A stretch of 64,000 bases of DNA, from positions 1 through 64,000 of the forward strand of contig NZ_JGYQ01000006.1 in NCBI RefSeq assembly GCF_000741535.1. The letters are read 5' to 3'. Shown here piece by piece: positions 8,923 through 18,215 of this stretch (within the stretch, counting starts at the first letter, position 1; every line of letters starts with the position of its first letter). The notes beneath the pieces are model-generated. The model was not told the DNA's origin, did not search any database, and was given only the letters and a program-made list of their open reading frames with translations. Source of the stretch: Bifidobacterium boum (GTDB taxonomy: Bacteria > Actinomycetota > Actinomycetes > Actinomycetales > Bifidobacteriaceae). A program made the position numbers and the translations under genes.

Positions 8923-8986
8923 GTCGGCCCTTCCTCCCGTATTGCATGCGACACCGCAATAATCCCGACTGTACCGTCGGGCAAGG

Positions 8987-9901
8987 TCAAGTCCGTGGAC
9001 GCATGCACCACAGCAGGGTCCAGCCGATGATGCAAACCGCACAACACACGGTGAGCGCCCACGCCAACGCCCGGCGACTGGTTTCGTCGGTATCGGCGGC
9101 GCTCTCGTCAACCGTGCTCGTACCGGAGACACGCACGCCGGAGACCAGCAACCGGTGCGTGTTCACCCCGTAAGGCGTGCAGGTCATCAGGGTGACACGG
9201 TCTTCGTCGCCGGAAATCCGCAGGCCTGCCGTGTCTTCCGGTTTGATGACCTTCACCCGGTCAATCCGGTATGTCAACGATCGTCCCATCACCGCAAGGG
9301 TGAACTGGTCGCCGGCGTTCAGTTCGTCCAATCTGGTGAACATCGACGCTCTCATCAATCCACGATGGGCGGTGATCACCGCGTGGGTTTTCGCTCCGCC
9401 AACCGGCAGACTCGTACCGAACAAATGCCCGGCACCGGCGGACAGCACGTTGGACGAAGTACCGTGTCTGATAGGCAGCTGGACATTAATCTTGGGGATG
9501 CTGATCGTTCCCATCACTCCGCCGCCGACATCCAACAGCGATTCGTATTCGTCAGACATGGCGGCATTATCAGCCACGCCAAGCGTCGGCTGTCCGCCGA
9601 TAGCGAGCCAGCGGTTGTACGCGTCCGCATTGGCGAGCGCCCGTTCACGGGTGCGTTTGGGCCAGGCATCGACCGTTCGCCGCGTGTCCTGTGACACTGA
9701 CACGAAATACCCGGCAGACCAGTATTTCAGCAGGGTCGGGGATATGGCGATCGCGATGGCGGACGCGATAAGAATGCCTGCGACAGCGCGTAACACCGTG
9801 ACGCGTCGGGATGCCGCACTACCGCAGTCACGCGCGTGGCATGCGCGTGGCCTGAGACGGGTGCGTTGCCGGAACAGCCACATCACCGGTATGCCCCGCA
9901 C
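8987..9901 (-). CDS. Class C (pilus-assembly) sortase
   Basis: Up to 304 residues: an N-terminal membrane helix (about residues 36-60), the sortase barrel, and a C-terminal membrane helix (ALAWALTVCCAVCIIGW), the layout of class C enzymes. Active-site residues in this numbering are His179 (ITAHRG), Cys241 (TLMTCTPYG) and Arg250 (NTHRLLV). It would cut pilin LPxTG-type signals and join them to a lysine on the next subunit. The usual lid motif (DPF/DPW) before the barrel is not present. The in-frame ATG at 9883 overlaps the upstream TGA as TGATG and may be the true start, giving 298 residues. Confidence 0.93.
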   Translation of the reverse strand: MRGIPVMWLFRQRTRLRPRACHARDCGSAASRRVTVLRAVAGILIASAIAIAISPTLLKYWSAGYFVSVSQDTRRTVDAWPKRTRERALANADAYNRWLAIGGQPTLGVADNAAMSDEYESLLDVGGGVMGTISIPKINVQLPIRHGTSSNVLSAGAGHLFGTSLPVGGAKTHAVITAHRGLMRASMFTRLDELNAGDQFTLAVMGRSLTYRIDRVKVIKPEDTAGLRISGDEDRVTLMTCTPYGVNTHRLLVSGVRVSGTSTVDESAADTDETSRRALAWALTVCCAVCIIGWTLLWCMRPRT

Positions 9902-10566
9902 GTGCAGTTCGCCCGCAGACGTTCGAGCGTACGTTCAAGCTCCCTGATCCGTCTGATTTGTTGGGCGATAAGCAGATCGCGTAAATCTTCGCCCGGCTGG
10001 CTTAACCGCACGCGTTGCGCTTGCGGCCTGACCGTATGTCCTGCGGCACTGGACGCTGATTTGCTGACGGGCGACGATACCATCGGCGAGGATCGTGCGA
10101 CTGCGGCACGGCTGCTTTCCGCCGCCGAAGCGGCTTGGGCGGTGCCCGTGGTCATGTCCGCTACGACGCTGTGCGCCAATTGTGTTACAAAGATTTGCCG
10201 CCACCGGGCGACGGCTTTCTTATACGCGTTGTCTTCCGCCTCATGCTCCGGTGTGGGGCGAATGTCCATGTTGCGCCACCGGGCGATGCACCGCTCGATG
10301 CGCTTATACCCGATCAATGCGGAATCCAGTCCTGCGGCGCGGAAAATCCTTGCGGGCGACTCCCCTGCACGGTATTTTCGCACGCACTCGCGTTTGAACG
10401 CTTCCACATATCGGATCCGTCCCGAACTCACTGCGGCGACCGCCGGCAGTGATCGCAAATACCGCAGTTCCTGTGCGGTGAATTTCCTGTCCGGAAGATC
10501 AAGCCGTTGGCGGGCATGGCTAAGCTGCCGTAAAACCAGTCGGCGATGTGGCGCTGTTCGCGTCAT
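9883..10566 (-). CDS. HTH-domain protein of the pilus cluster
   Basis: A 227-residue basic, soluble protein. Residues about 48-90 (YVEAFKRECVRKYRAG, then ESPARIFRAAGLDSALIGYKR) resemble a transposase-like helix-turn-helix family common in gut bacteria, in which a PxxIFRxAGF segment is followed by a KRW segment. A long Ala/Ser-rich linker and a C-terminal coiled coil (QIRRIRELERTLERLRANC) follow. Start 10566 has AAGGAG 7 nt upstream. It lies between the backbone pilin and the sortase, with its stop overlapping a sortase start. A role in controlling pilus expression is possible but unproven. Confidence 0.75.
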   Translation of the reverse strand: MTRTAPHRRLVLRQLSHARQRLDLPDRKFTAQELRYLRSLPAVAAVSSGRIRYVEAFKRECVRKYRAGESPARIFRAAGLDSALIGYKRIERCIARWRNMDIRPTPEHEAEDNAYKKAVARWRQIFVTQLAHSVVADMTTGTAQAASAAESSRAAVARSSPMVSSPVSKSASSAAGHTVRPQAQRVRLSQPGEDLRDLLIAQQIRRIRELERTLERLRANCTCGAYR

Positions 10567-10779
10567 CGTCGTCTCCTTATTCCGGGGCTGTGATGCGCCA
10601 ACCGCTGCGTTCGGCGAACGGTGACGCACACCAGCCCGCTACCCTTCACGTGCATGCGTTGGCATGGTTTCGGGGCAGCATACTATCGGATAATTCCTTG
10701 AAATGCGCTCTGGGCATACAATCGCACAACAGCTGCTGTTCGATTGCATGCCCAGCATCGCATATCCGCATCACCTGAT

Positions 10780-12429
10780 TCAGGCGCGTCGTTCCATCCT
10801 GCGGACGATGGCGAGCACGATGCCGGCCAACGCCATCAGGCCAATCGCCGCACCGGCGATTGCGAAGCTTCCGGCGGCACCGGTCAATGGCAGTTCCGTC
10901 AAGGATTTCACGTTGCGCACGCGGATAGTCCCGTTGGCATCAGCGGTGACCAGATCATATGGGTCGAGGCCGGTGTCGCTGAACGTGACTTGGGTCTTGT
11001 TATGCTCCTTGTCGTAGGTGAGCGTCACGTTGAACGCGCCGGTCACCTGCGCCGCACCATCGGCGACGCGGGTCTCGCGCACGGTGTACGTGCCGTTTTC
11101 AAGACCGGCGAACGTGACCATGCCGTTCGTGTCGACACCGACGGTGTAATCCTTGTCGGCATACTGGATGGGCTGCTCGTTATTCGCATCGTACAGCGTG
11201 AACTGTGCTCCGGTCACCGTGGATTCGTCCGCGAAGTACTTATTGAATTCGAAGGTGTTGGTGTGCACGTCCACCGGAGTGGATTTGCCGGATGCCACGC
11301 CCCCGACGGTGACTTGCGCACAGTTGCTGGCAATCTGGCTGGCCGCAGCCTGCTCGTTCACCGTCGCCTTATAGACGACATTGAACGATGTGCCGGCATC
11401 GTCTTGCATGCTTGCCAGCACGTCACGGTTGATGGTGACGGTGAACGTGGCCGGCGAACCGTCTTCCACCCCCTGTCCGGTGACCGTGGTGTCAGCGGGG
11501 CTTACCGTGTAGCTGGCGGCCGGTAGGACTTTGCTGCCGCCATCACCGTAGGTCACGGTGATGTTGGTTTTCGCGGTGTTGATGCTCAAACCTGCGCTCG
11601 CGTAATCTTCGAACACGTAGGAGAAATCGGCGGGCTTGCCGGTGGTGGACGGGACCATGCCGGTGATGTGGTAGGTCAGTTCGTCGCCCACACGGACCGT
11701 GCCGTTTTGGTCGCCGGTCACGGTTTTGCCCGGTGGATCGTCATACGCGTCGTTTTTCACGATGACGCTGCCGTTCGTATGGAAGATGCTGTGTTCCGTA
11801 CCGACCAGCATGGTCAGCGAGCGCACGGATTCGGGGATGGCATCGCCGGCGGTCACGTCGACGATTGCGTACAGGCCGCCTTGCAAGCCGGTGATGGTCA
11901 GCGGGTTCTGCGTGGCCGTATGCTGTATGCCGTGATCTTTGACGTATCCGGCGAGTGCGTCGGCGAACAGGCGTGAACTGGCGGTCGCCGACCATGGGAA
12001 GGCGGTGCTTTGATCGATGGGGTTGCCGCTGACGGCTTGCGCCCACATGAGCGGATCGGTGTTCGCCGGCGCTTCCTGGCCGAGTGCCTTCTTGATGGCT
12101 GTACGTACTTCAGTGTCGGCAGCTGGTACGGTGGTCAGTTCGGCGGAATCATCGCCGTTGAACATGGCGATGGGTGCGACGGCGAACGTATGCCCGATGA
12201 TGTCGCCGCGATCACCGGCCTGGATGATAATGGATTTGCCGGTTTCCGCCGCAATGGCCGGGTTTGGTGCGAGGGCGGCGGCACCGAGGCCGATGATGCC
12301 AAGCAGTGCGGTACCGGCGGCGGCAAGGGAACGGACCGGCGAGGCCCCACCCTGTTGAGACGCCGGGTGTGATGTCCTTGATGCGGCCTTGCCCCAGGCT
12401 TGCCGGAGGATACTTGCCAACGATGTCAT
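10780..12429 (-). CDS. Backbone pilin, isopeptide-forming, LPLTG-anchored
   Basis: A 549-residue secreted fimbrial shaft protein. The signal segment (about residues 33-60) ends near AIAA. An isopeptide-forming pilin domain begins near PPGKTVTGDQ. A Cna-B/SpaA-like domain follows, with lysine in FEFNKY and glutamate in YTVRETRVA as likely isopeptide partners. The sorting signal is LPLTG at 513-517, followed by a hydrophobic helix and RRMERRA. Start 12429 has AAGGAG upstream. The adjacent class C sortase should polymerise it, with the VWA protein upstream as tip subunit. Confidence 0.93.
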   Translation of the reverse strand: MTSLASILRQAWGKAASRTSHPASQQGGASPVRSLAAAGTALLGIIGLGAAALAPNPAIAAETGKSIIIQAGDRGDIIGHTFAVAPIAMFNGDDSAELTTVPAADTEVRTAIKKALGQEAPANTDPLMWAQAVSGNPIDQSTAFPWSATASSRLFADALAGYVKDHGIQHTATQNPLTITGLQGGLYAIVDVTAGDAIPESVRSLTMLVGTEHSIFHTNGSVIVKNDAYDDPPGKTVTGDQNGTVRVGDELTYHITGMVPSTTGKPADFSYVFEDYASAGLSINTAKTNITVTYGDGGSKVLPAASYTVSPADTTVTGQGVEDGSPATFTVTINRDVLASMQDDAGTSFNVVYKATVNEQAAASQIASNCAQVTVGGVASGKSTPVDVHTNTFEFNKYFADESTVTGAQFTLYDANNEQPIQYADKDYTVGVDTNGMVTFAGLENGTYTVRETRVADGAAQVTGAFNVTLTYDKEHNKTQVTFSDTGLDPYDLVTADANGTIRVRNVKSLTELPLTGAAGSFAIAGAAIGLMALAGIVLAIVRRMERRA

Positions 12430-12585
12430 GATGAGCTCCTTACGAGTGATGCTTGTGGATGCGTGGGTTTGGACGGCGTGTATGGCGGTGCGACAAGGGC
12501 GTTGCGACGCTTGCCCTGTCGGCGTGATATGGCGGCGGGGAGCGGCATGGTTGACGCATATCGGTATCGGTGTTGCCCATCCGTA

Positions 12586-14682
12586 TCACCTCCGGCCAGC
12601 CGAGCGCCTCGTCTTGCGGAGAATCCATATGCCTGCCCCGGCGACCGGCAATCCTGCGGCGAAAGCCAGCCACGGTGCGGCCGCTTGCGGTCCTGAAACA
12701 CCGGTCAGCGGGATCTGGTCGGCAAGCGCCGGAGTTGCGGCATTGGTGATGGTGCAAGTGACTCGCGAGCCGGGTGCAACAGTCACATCCCCGTCCGCGG
12801 ACACGTCGATTGCGGTACCGTCGGCGTCGGCGCATTGCCAGGTTCCGGCCTGATACCTGTCGTAATGGTGGTATGGTTCGCCGTCGAGACGGTAATCACC
12901 ATTGCGTGTTTCACCCAGCCGGTACGTGCCCGGTTCAACAGCCGTGCTTGGCAGTGATGCCGTATCAGACTGGCCCGTGGATTCAGTTGGCGCCGACGGT
13001 TTGATGCCGGTTGCCGCGTCCGCCGATGAGCCGCCAGATTCCGGCGCCGAAGCGGAACGTTGGGTCGCCGACAGCATCCAAGCGGACGGTTCGGCTCCCA
13101 CGTATGCGGTGGCATGCGTGTTATCCACGGTTTTCGCCAAGGTGAGCGTGGGAACGGCGACTTGCACGACCGGACGGGCGTACGCTGCGGTCAACTCGTC
13201 GGAAACGCTCTCCTCACTGTGGTCGCCACTGACCGTGACCGTGACGGTCCGATAGTGCAGCAACGCCGAGCCTTCCGCATTCGAGAAAAACCCCGGTTTA
13301 CCGGAACTCGTGTCATTACCGGGAGCATCCGTATGATCATCACCGGTATCCGGATACCCGCCGGACGCGATATAACTGCGGTACGCGGCAGCAATCGGGG
13401 TGATATCAATGGACACCAAGTACGTGGTACCCGGGTCAAGGGTCTTGCCTTCCGGGAATCGCAGGCTCAAGGAGCCCGACGCGGAGTCAAAAGCTGCGGT
13501 AAGCCCATCCACTGATGCTTGGGAACCATCCGACCGGGTTGCCGTGACCACCGGCGTAACCACAGCATCGGCGCTTGTGGCCGGCGTACCGTCATCCGCG
13601 AGCGCCACCACCCATGACGACAAGGTATCGGTGATATGCACATCCCGATACCGGACGGTGGAAGTGATGATGATGGCGATATCGTCGAACGCGTCAGACA
13701 GACTGGCCGAATCCGTGCCGGAAAAGTGGACGCCGCCGACAGCAGTCGCAAATGCGGTCATTTTCGCCTCAGCGGCTTGACCGGCACTGACCGCGAACAG
13801 CTCCGTACCGTTCGGACGCCGGTTCGCCTCGTCGACAGCAGCGTTGAAGCACCGGTCATCCGGGTCGGTTGTGCCGTTACCATACGCCTGATATTGGTCA
13901 AGCCAATCCTCATCATGGCCCATCGATGATTGGCGGAATGTCGGCAAACCGTCCGACAGCATGACGATATACCGCCGTTCAGCCGAACTGCCGGCCAACA
14001 GCGTATTCGCCGCATATAAACCAGCCTCCCAGTTAGTGCCGCCGCCGGTCGATGTTGAAGCATCCAGTCCCTTCAACGCCGTGGACAATGCGGAAGCATC
14101 CGTCGTCCACTGGTTGCCGCCAATCGGGACAACGCTCGCAGCGGTATCGAAATCAACCAGCGCAAGCCGCACTGAAGTCGTCTGCCCCGACATTGATGAC
14201 GATGATGCGAGCAGTGTCTGCGCCAAATCGCTCGCAGCCTGCGTCACCACCTGCCACCTGGTCAGGCACGTGTTCGGCCAGTGGCACGTCGGATCCTCGC
14301 GCTCGCTCATACTGCCGGAGGAATCCAACAGCAACACCACATCCGCGCTGGACTGTTCAACCGTGCCGCCGGACTGCTCGGCACCGGTCACGCTCAGCGT
14401 GAGACGATACCGCTCGTCATCGAGCCGTTCAACGGTTTTCGTATGCTCCGGTTCCGGCAGCTGTACCGGATCTCGGGCGGATTGTTGAACGGATATCGCC
14501 GTCGTTGTGGGAATATCAGGCGGCGATGCGCTCGGCTGCATATCCGCATGCGATGCCGTCACGCGTACCGACGCCGTGCCGACCATCGCGATAGCGATGG
14601 CGCATACCGTCACCACACGCATGATGATGCATCGATTCTTGCGACACCCACTATGGTGTCCACCGCTATACCGCCGTGACAT
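12586..14682 (-). CDS. VWA-domain pilus tip adhesin, IPLTG-anchored
   Basis: A 698-residue secreted protein. The N-terminal hydrophobic segment (about residues 20-40) is a signal peptide. A von Willebrand factor A domain begins near residue 114, with the metal-binding motif DSSGSMS at 120. A SpaA-like domain near the end includes YRLGETRNGDYRL. The sorting signal IPLTG (657-661) is followed by a membrane helix and basic tail. This is the usual build of a large tip pilin that binds host or matrix targets. It is the first gene of the minus-strand pilus cluster, 156 bp before the backbone pilin. The ATG at 14682 lacks a clear ribosome site, and the internal ATG at residue 21 is an alternative. 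Confidence 0.9.
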   Translation of the reverse strand: MSRRYSGGHHSGCRKNRCIIMRVVTVCAIAIAMVGTASVRVTASHADMQPSASPPDIPTTTAISVQQSARDPVQLPEPEHTKTVERLDDERYRLTLSVTGAEQSGGTVEQSSADVVLLLDSSGSMSEREDPTCHWPNTCLTRWQVVTQAASDLAQTLLASSSSMSGQTTSVRLALVDFDTAASVVPIGGNQWTTDASALSTALKGLDASTSTGGGTNWEAGLYAANTLLAGSSAERRYIVMLSDGLPTFRQSSMGHDEDWLDQYQAYGNGTTDPDDRCFNAAVDEANRRPNGTELFAVSAGQAAEAKMTAFATAVGGVHFSGTDSASLSDAFDDIAIIITSTVRYRDVHITDTLSSWVVALADDGTPATSADAVVTPVVTATRSDGSQASVDGLTAAFDSASGSLSLRFPEGKTLDPGTTYLVSIDITPIAAAYRSYIASGGYPDTGDDHTDAPGNDTSSGKPGFFSNAEGSALLHYRTVTVTVSGDHSEESVSDELTAAYARPVVQVAVPTLTLAKTVDNTHATAYVGAEPSAWMLSATQRSASAPESGGSSADAATGIKPSAPTESTGQSDTASLPSTAVEPGTYRLGETRNGDYRLDGEPYHHYDRYQAGTWQCADADGTAIDVSADGDVTVAPGSRVTCTITNAATPALADQIPLTGVSGPQAAAPWLAFAAGLPVAGAGIWILRKTRRSAGRR

Positions 14683-15005
14683 CCCGGCCCCTCGCTTTCG
14701 TCAAGGCGGAGCTTGCGCGCAAGACCGCCCGTTGCAGTAGTCGATAGCGGCATCGTAAAATCAACCAGCCTGGGGGCGAAACCCCCATCATCACCCCGAA
14801 ATGCTTGATATGACGCGACGTTCCCCCGTTATTCGCGTGCCATCATGAATCACGCACCATTGCGGCACTCCCCTACCACCCTTCCCGCACGCATATTATT
14901 CCCCGTCGCTCCCCCATACGCTGTCACTCCCCCATACGGCAGACGTGTTGATGCGTCACGGCAACGCATACGAATGCCGCGGCCCGGCGGCAAGGAGATT
15001 GGCGC
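14683..15005. other. Region upstream of the pilus cluster with direct repeats
   Basis: 323 bp. CTCCCCCATACG occurs twice, at 14909-14920 and 14927-14938, an 18-bp period. A small hairpin (TGGGGG, loop, CCCCCA) lies at 14771-14787. No reading frame with a ribosome site was recognised. The repeats could be operator sites for the pilus genes. Confidence 0.5.
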
Positions 15006-15311
15006 TCAACCGTCGGCGTGAACTGAGAAACCGGATTCCCCCGCTGTTGGCGTCAATGAATCGATGGTGACATGCTCGACACGGCTCCAACGTGGGCCCG
15101 CTTCCACCGCACGTTCGAAGCGTTCCAGGTCAATCCCCTCACCTTGTGCCTCAAGCTCAACCGAACCGTCACGACGATTGCGCACCCAACCGGTCAGCCC
15201 ATACCGGCGTGCCGCCATCACGGTGAAATAGCGGAATCCCACGCCCTGCACTATGCCGGTTACCAGCATGTGCACGCGTTGTGGCGATGATACGCCCGTC
15301 TGCGGTGTCAT
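15006..15311 (-). CDS. acyP: Acylphosphatase
   Basis: A 101-residue small enzyme that hydrolyses acyl phosphates. The family signature VTGIVQGVGFRYFT carries the phosphate-binding arginine, and the WVRNRRDGSVE block supplies the catalytic asparagine. The start at 15311 is 17 nt after the YggS stop, so the two are probably co-transcribed. The ribosome site is weak (GGGATCGG). The length is normal for the family. Confidence 0.9.
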   Translation of the reverse strand: MTPQTGVSSPQRVHMLVTGIVQGVGFRYFTVMAARRYGLTGWVRNRRDGSVELEAQGEGIDLERFERAVEAGPRWSRVEHVTIDSLTPTAGESGFSVHADG

Positions 15312-15327
15312 TTCGGCCGATCCCAGA

Positions 15328-16146
15328 TCAGATGAATGCGCGCGGACCGAAAATCGCAGTCCCCACACGCACGATGGTCGAACCTTCGGCGATGGCAAGC
15401 GCCATATCGTGTGTCATGCCCATCGACAACTCATGGCAATGTGCGGTTCCCGGTTCACCGGACGCGAGAATCCGGTCCCGCGTTTCCCGCAAGTGGGTGA
15501 AGCCGCGACGGATGGTCGTCTCATCGTCGACATGCGCGCCAATAGTCATCAGGCCTTGCAAATCAAGACCTTCAATCGTACCGATCTGGCAGGCGAGCTC
15601 GACCGCCTGCGCCGGTTCGCACCCGGATTTTGATATTTCACCGGATTCGTTGACTTCCAGCAGCACGCCGGCGGTGATGCCGCGGGCGAGCGCACGACGG
15701 GCGATTTTCTGCGCGAGATCAAGGGAATCAACCGATTCGATGGTATCGACCACCGGCAGTACTTTGCTGATTTTATTGCTTTGCAACTGTCCGATGAGAT
15801 GGAAGGGAATATGCTGCTCCGGGTCGCTTCCCTCACTGGCGGCCACCCCTAGCGAGAAGCCACGCCGGGCACACTGTCGTGCCAGTCCTTCGGCTTTGGC
15901 GATGACTTCCTGCGGGCGATTCTCTCCGATCATGTGCACACCGGCGTCGATGGCGGCCATGATTTCGCCGATATCACGCGTTTTGGTAGCGGCAAGCAGT
16001 CTAACCGATCCCGGTTCCCTGCCGGCCTCGGCTTCAGCTTGGGCGATACCGTCAAGCACACGATGCACCCCATCCGTGATCTGCTGGGCGCGATTCGCGT
16101 CAATCGTTTCATTCGCCAGATCCTTGTGATCCATATACGCTGTCAT
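15328..16146 (-). CDS. YggS/PROSC family pyridoxal-phosphate homeostasis protein
   Basis: A 272-residue TIM-barrel protein of the alanine-racemase-like fold that binds PLP and helps keep PLP and amino-acid pools balanced. The PLP lysine is Lys55 in LLAATKTRD. IGENRPQEV, FHLIGQLQSNK and the closing SMGMTHDMALAIAEGSTIVR are typical. Start 16146 is preceded by a short GAGG; the longer frame runs into GluQRS. It lies 61 bp after the GluQRS stop on the same strand. Confidence 0.93.
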   Translation of the reverse strand: MTAYMDHKDLANETIDANRAQQITDGVHRVLDGIAQAEAEAGREPGSVRLLAATKTRDIGEIMAAIDAGVHMIGENRPQEVIAKAEGLARQCARRGFSLGVAASEGSDPEQHIPFHLIGQLQSNKISKVLPVVDTIESVDSLDLAQKIARRALARGITAGVLLEVNESGEISKSGCEPAQAVELACQIGTIEGLDLQGLMTIGAHVDDETTIRRGFTHLRETRDRILASGEPGTAHCHELSMGMTHDMALAIAEGSTIVRVGTAIFGPRAFI

Positions 16147-16207
16147 GCCATGCCTCACATCCGCTCTTGGGCGCCGCCGGCCCGCGGGTTGTCTTGTGTT
16201 CCCGTCT

Positions 16208-17281
16208 TCATCGTAGTAGGTCTCGTGTATCGCAACGATGGTCGTCCCGATGCTCGGCGACAGTGTTCCACGTGAAACCATCGAGCAGGTCGCACGGACG
16301 ACACGGCGTGGGCTGCGCCTGCAATCCCAGCATCCATGCGCAATACCCGACAACACGTTCAGGGCCCACTCCCGCTTCGCGCAGCACCCCCAGGTCAAGG
16401 GCACGGTCACGTTTCGCCAAGCGCTTACCTGCCATATCGTCGACCAGCGGCAAATGCGCGAACTGCGGAACCATCATGGCGTGCGATTGGGATTGCGGAG
16501 ACGACGCCGGCACTGTTTGCGTCAGCGCACGCCTGATCCATACCTGGATCGCTGTGGATCGCAGCAAATCACGTCCGCGAACAATCTGCGTCACACCCAT
16601 ATCCAGATCATCGATACTGACGGCAAGCTGATAGGCGAACAACCCATCGGAACGTCGTACGACGACATCGCCAAGTTGTCGTCCCAAATCAAAACACTGC
16701 GGACCGAAGACCATGTCATCGAAGCCGACCGCGCCCGCAGGGCTGCCGGACGGCGGAACGGCAATACGCCAGGAATGTCGGTCGCCACGAGAAAGACGGG
16801 CATGCCGCTCAGCGTCAGGCAATCGGCGACAGGTGCCCGGATACACGATGAACCCGTCGCCTTCGTTCGGCGCGGAGGCGGCACGAATATCGGCACGCGA
16901 GCAGAAACACGGGTAAAGCAGCGGCGTTTGCGTGCCTTGACAGTCCACGGCGGATTCAGACGCCGGGTTTGCGGCGTGTATGATATCGTTCAACGTCATG
17001 CCACGCAAGGCTTCAACAGCCTGCTCGTACCGGTGAAGCCGCGACGACTGGTAGACCGGTTCACCATCCCAATCCAACCCCAGCCAGCGCACATCATCCA
17101 TAATCCACCGGTCGGCGTCCCGTACCACGCGCGGAGTGTCGATATCCTCAATCCGCAAAATCAGTTTTCCGCCGCGGGACCGCACGCCCAGCCAAGCGGC
17201 GAGCGCCGCATACGCATTGCCGATATGCATGCGTCCGGTCGGCGATGGCGCCAGACGCCCGATAACCGCTGAATGTTCCAC
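16208..17281 (-). CDS. gluQ: Glutamyl-Q tRNA(Asp) synthetase
   Basis: A 357-residue paralogue of glutamyl-tRNA synthetase that lacks the anticodon-binding half and attaches glutamate to queuosine-34 of tRNA(Asp). Visible motifs are HIGN (residues 19-22), RIEDIDTPR, a zinc site of the form CFC...YPGTC, and the KMSKS-like GKRLAKR. The length fits GluQRS rather than full GltX. A parS-like site lies within the coding sequence (16264-16279), and a C10 tract sits 117 bp upstream. Confidence 0.9.
   Translation of the reverse strand: MEHSAVIGRLAPSPTGRMHIGNAYAALAAWLGVRSRGGKLILRIEDIDTPRVVRDADRWIMDDVRWLGLDWDGEPVYQSSRLHRYEQAVEALRGMTLNDIIHAANPASESAVDCQGTQTPLLYPCFCSRADIRAASAPNEGDGFIVYPGTCRRLPDAERHARLSRGDRHSWRIAVPPSGSPAGAVGFDDMVFGPQCFDLGRQLGDVVVRRSDGLFAYQLAVSIDDLDMGVTQIVRGRDLLRSTAIQVWIRRALTQTVPASSPQSQSHAMMVPQFAHLPLVDDMAGKRLAKRDRALDLGVLREAGVGPERVVGYCAWMLGLQAQPTPCRPCDLLDGFTWNTVAEHRDDHRCDTRDLLR
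16264..16279. other. parS-like site
   Basis: TGTTCCACGTGAAACC matches the chromosomal parS consensus TGTTTCACGTGAAACA at 14 of 16 positions, with the central palindrome intact. ParB would bind here. It is inside gluQ, as is common for chromosomal parS. Confidence 0.65.
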
Positions 17282-17397
17282 GCTTGCAGTCTATCTGGCG
17301 GGCTAACCGCTGGATTGCCCCCGACAGGCCAACCACTGGTCGCTTTCTCTTCTCTAACAAGCCAACCGCTGATACAGCGCGGGGCGGGAAGCCGCAT

Positions 17398-17407
17398 CCC
17401 CCCCCCC
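17398..17407. repeat. C10 homopolymer tract
   Basis: Ten consecutive C residues (G10 on the gluQ strand), 117-126 bp upstream of the gluQ start. Runs of this length slip during replication and can switch expression. Confidence 0.8.
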
Positions 17408-17631
17408 GATAGATTCATCGTCGATGTGCCCATCACTGCTGTCTCCACGCACATCCTGTCCGCTGTGCACCCAAGAGCCTGGCGATGTTCAGGACAATGC
17501 ACCAAGCACCAGCCGCGAGATATCAGGCTTCCCTCTCAATAACTCACAACATCGAAGCAGCAACGAAAGATGTCAAGATTCCGACCTTAGGTATCCGCGC
17601 ACCGGAATTGTGGAACAACGTGCCGGAAAAC

Positions 17632-17657
17632 AAAAAACCGCAGCCATGGCTGCGGTT
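17632..17657 (-). terminator. Rho-independent terminator of tRNA-Lys
   Basis: AACCGCAGCC and GGCTGCGGTT form a perfect stem, followed on the minus strand by a run of T. It lies just after the 3' end of the tRNA. Confidence 0.85.
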
Positions 17658-17662
17658 GAAAG

Positions 17663-17736
17663 TGCCCCCTCGGGGATTCGAACCCCGGACACGCTGATTA
17701 AGAGTCAGCTGCTCTAACCAACTGAGCTAAAGGGGC
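17663..17736 (-). tRNA. tRNA-Lys (CUU)
   Basis: A 74-nt cloverleaf. The acceptor stem is GCCCCTT with AGGGGGC and discriminator A, the D-arm has GCTCAGTTGG, the anticodon stem GCTGA/TCAGC encloses CTCTTAA with anticodon CTT, and the T-arm has TTCGAAT. The 3' CCA is not encoded. Confidence 0.95.
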
Positions 17737-17770
17737 AAGTTGGTTAGTCGATTTCTCGAACCGAGTGATT

Positions 17771-17798
17771 ACTATACTCGTCTCTGATTCGAACGCAA
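17771..17798 (-). promoter_or_regulatory. Promoter of tRNA-Lys
   Basis: On the minus strand, TTGCGT and TATAGT are separated by 16 nt. The predicted start is about 25-30 nt before the tRNA. Confidence 0.55.
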
Positions 17799-18215
17799 CT
17801 TATCCCCCTTCTCGGCGTGTCGCATTCCCGGGAAGTGTGCCTGAGCCGCAACCGAGGCACAACCGACGCACAACCGAACCGCGACGAATCCGCGGTCGAA
17901 CAACAGCCCGGCCGCCGGCGAATCTTGAAAATCGCGATGGATGCCACACAATCCGGCAACCGCCAACCTACCATCAGGCGACCAAGACTACGGTTTCCGC
18001 TACACTGACACTTGCGCCGACGTCCGGCGCATCCATCCACGAACCCTGCCGCGGGCTAATCATGTCCAAAGCCGGCAGGCGCCGACCCCCGCCTATCACG
18101 CTTGGGAGTCATGCGGCCGATGGAGGCACAGGCGCCCAGGCACGCGAATCCATTCGTTGCTTCGCGCAAGCGCGGGCAACACAAGAAAGACAAAAGACAA
18201 GAGAGAAGCAGAGCA
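17799..18215. other. Gene-free stretch upstream of the aquaglyceroporin
   Basis: About 417 bp that is A/C-rich on the plus strand. No reading frame with a ribosome site, hairpin or repeat stands out. It must contain the aquaporin promoter, which I could not place. Confidence 0.5.

Larger units (their letters stand above)
17282..17662. other. Region upstream of gluQ with C10 tract and three direct repeats
   Basis: 381 bp. It holds a run of 10 C at 17398-17407 and three copies of GCYAACCRCTG starting near 17302, 17329 and 17361, all on the promoter side of gluQ. Beyond these and the tRNA terminator nothing was recognised. Confidence 0.55.

Noticed and set aside
17424-17717. Plus-strand frames overlapping tRNA-Lys.
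   Set aside because: They run through the tRNA and its terminator and lack ribosome sites.
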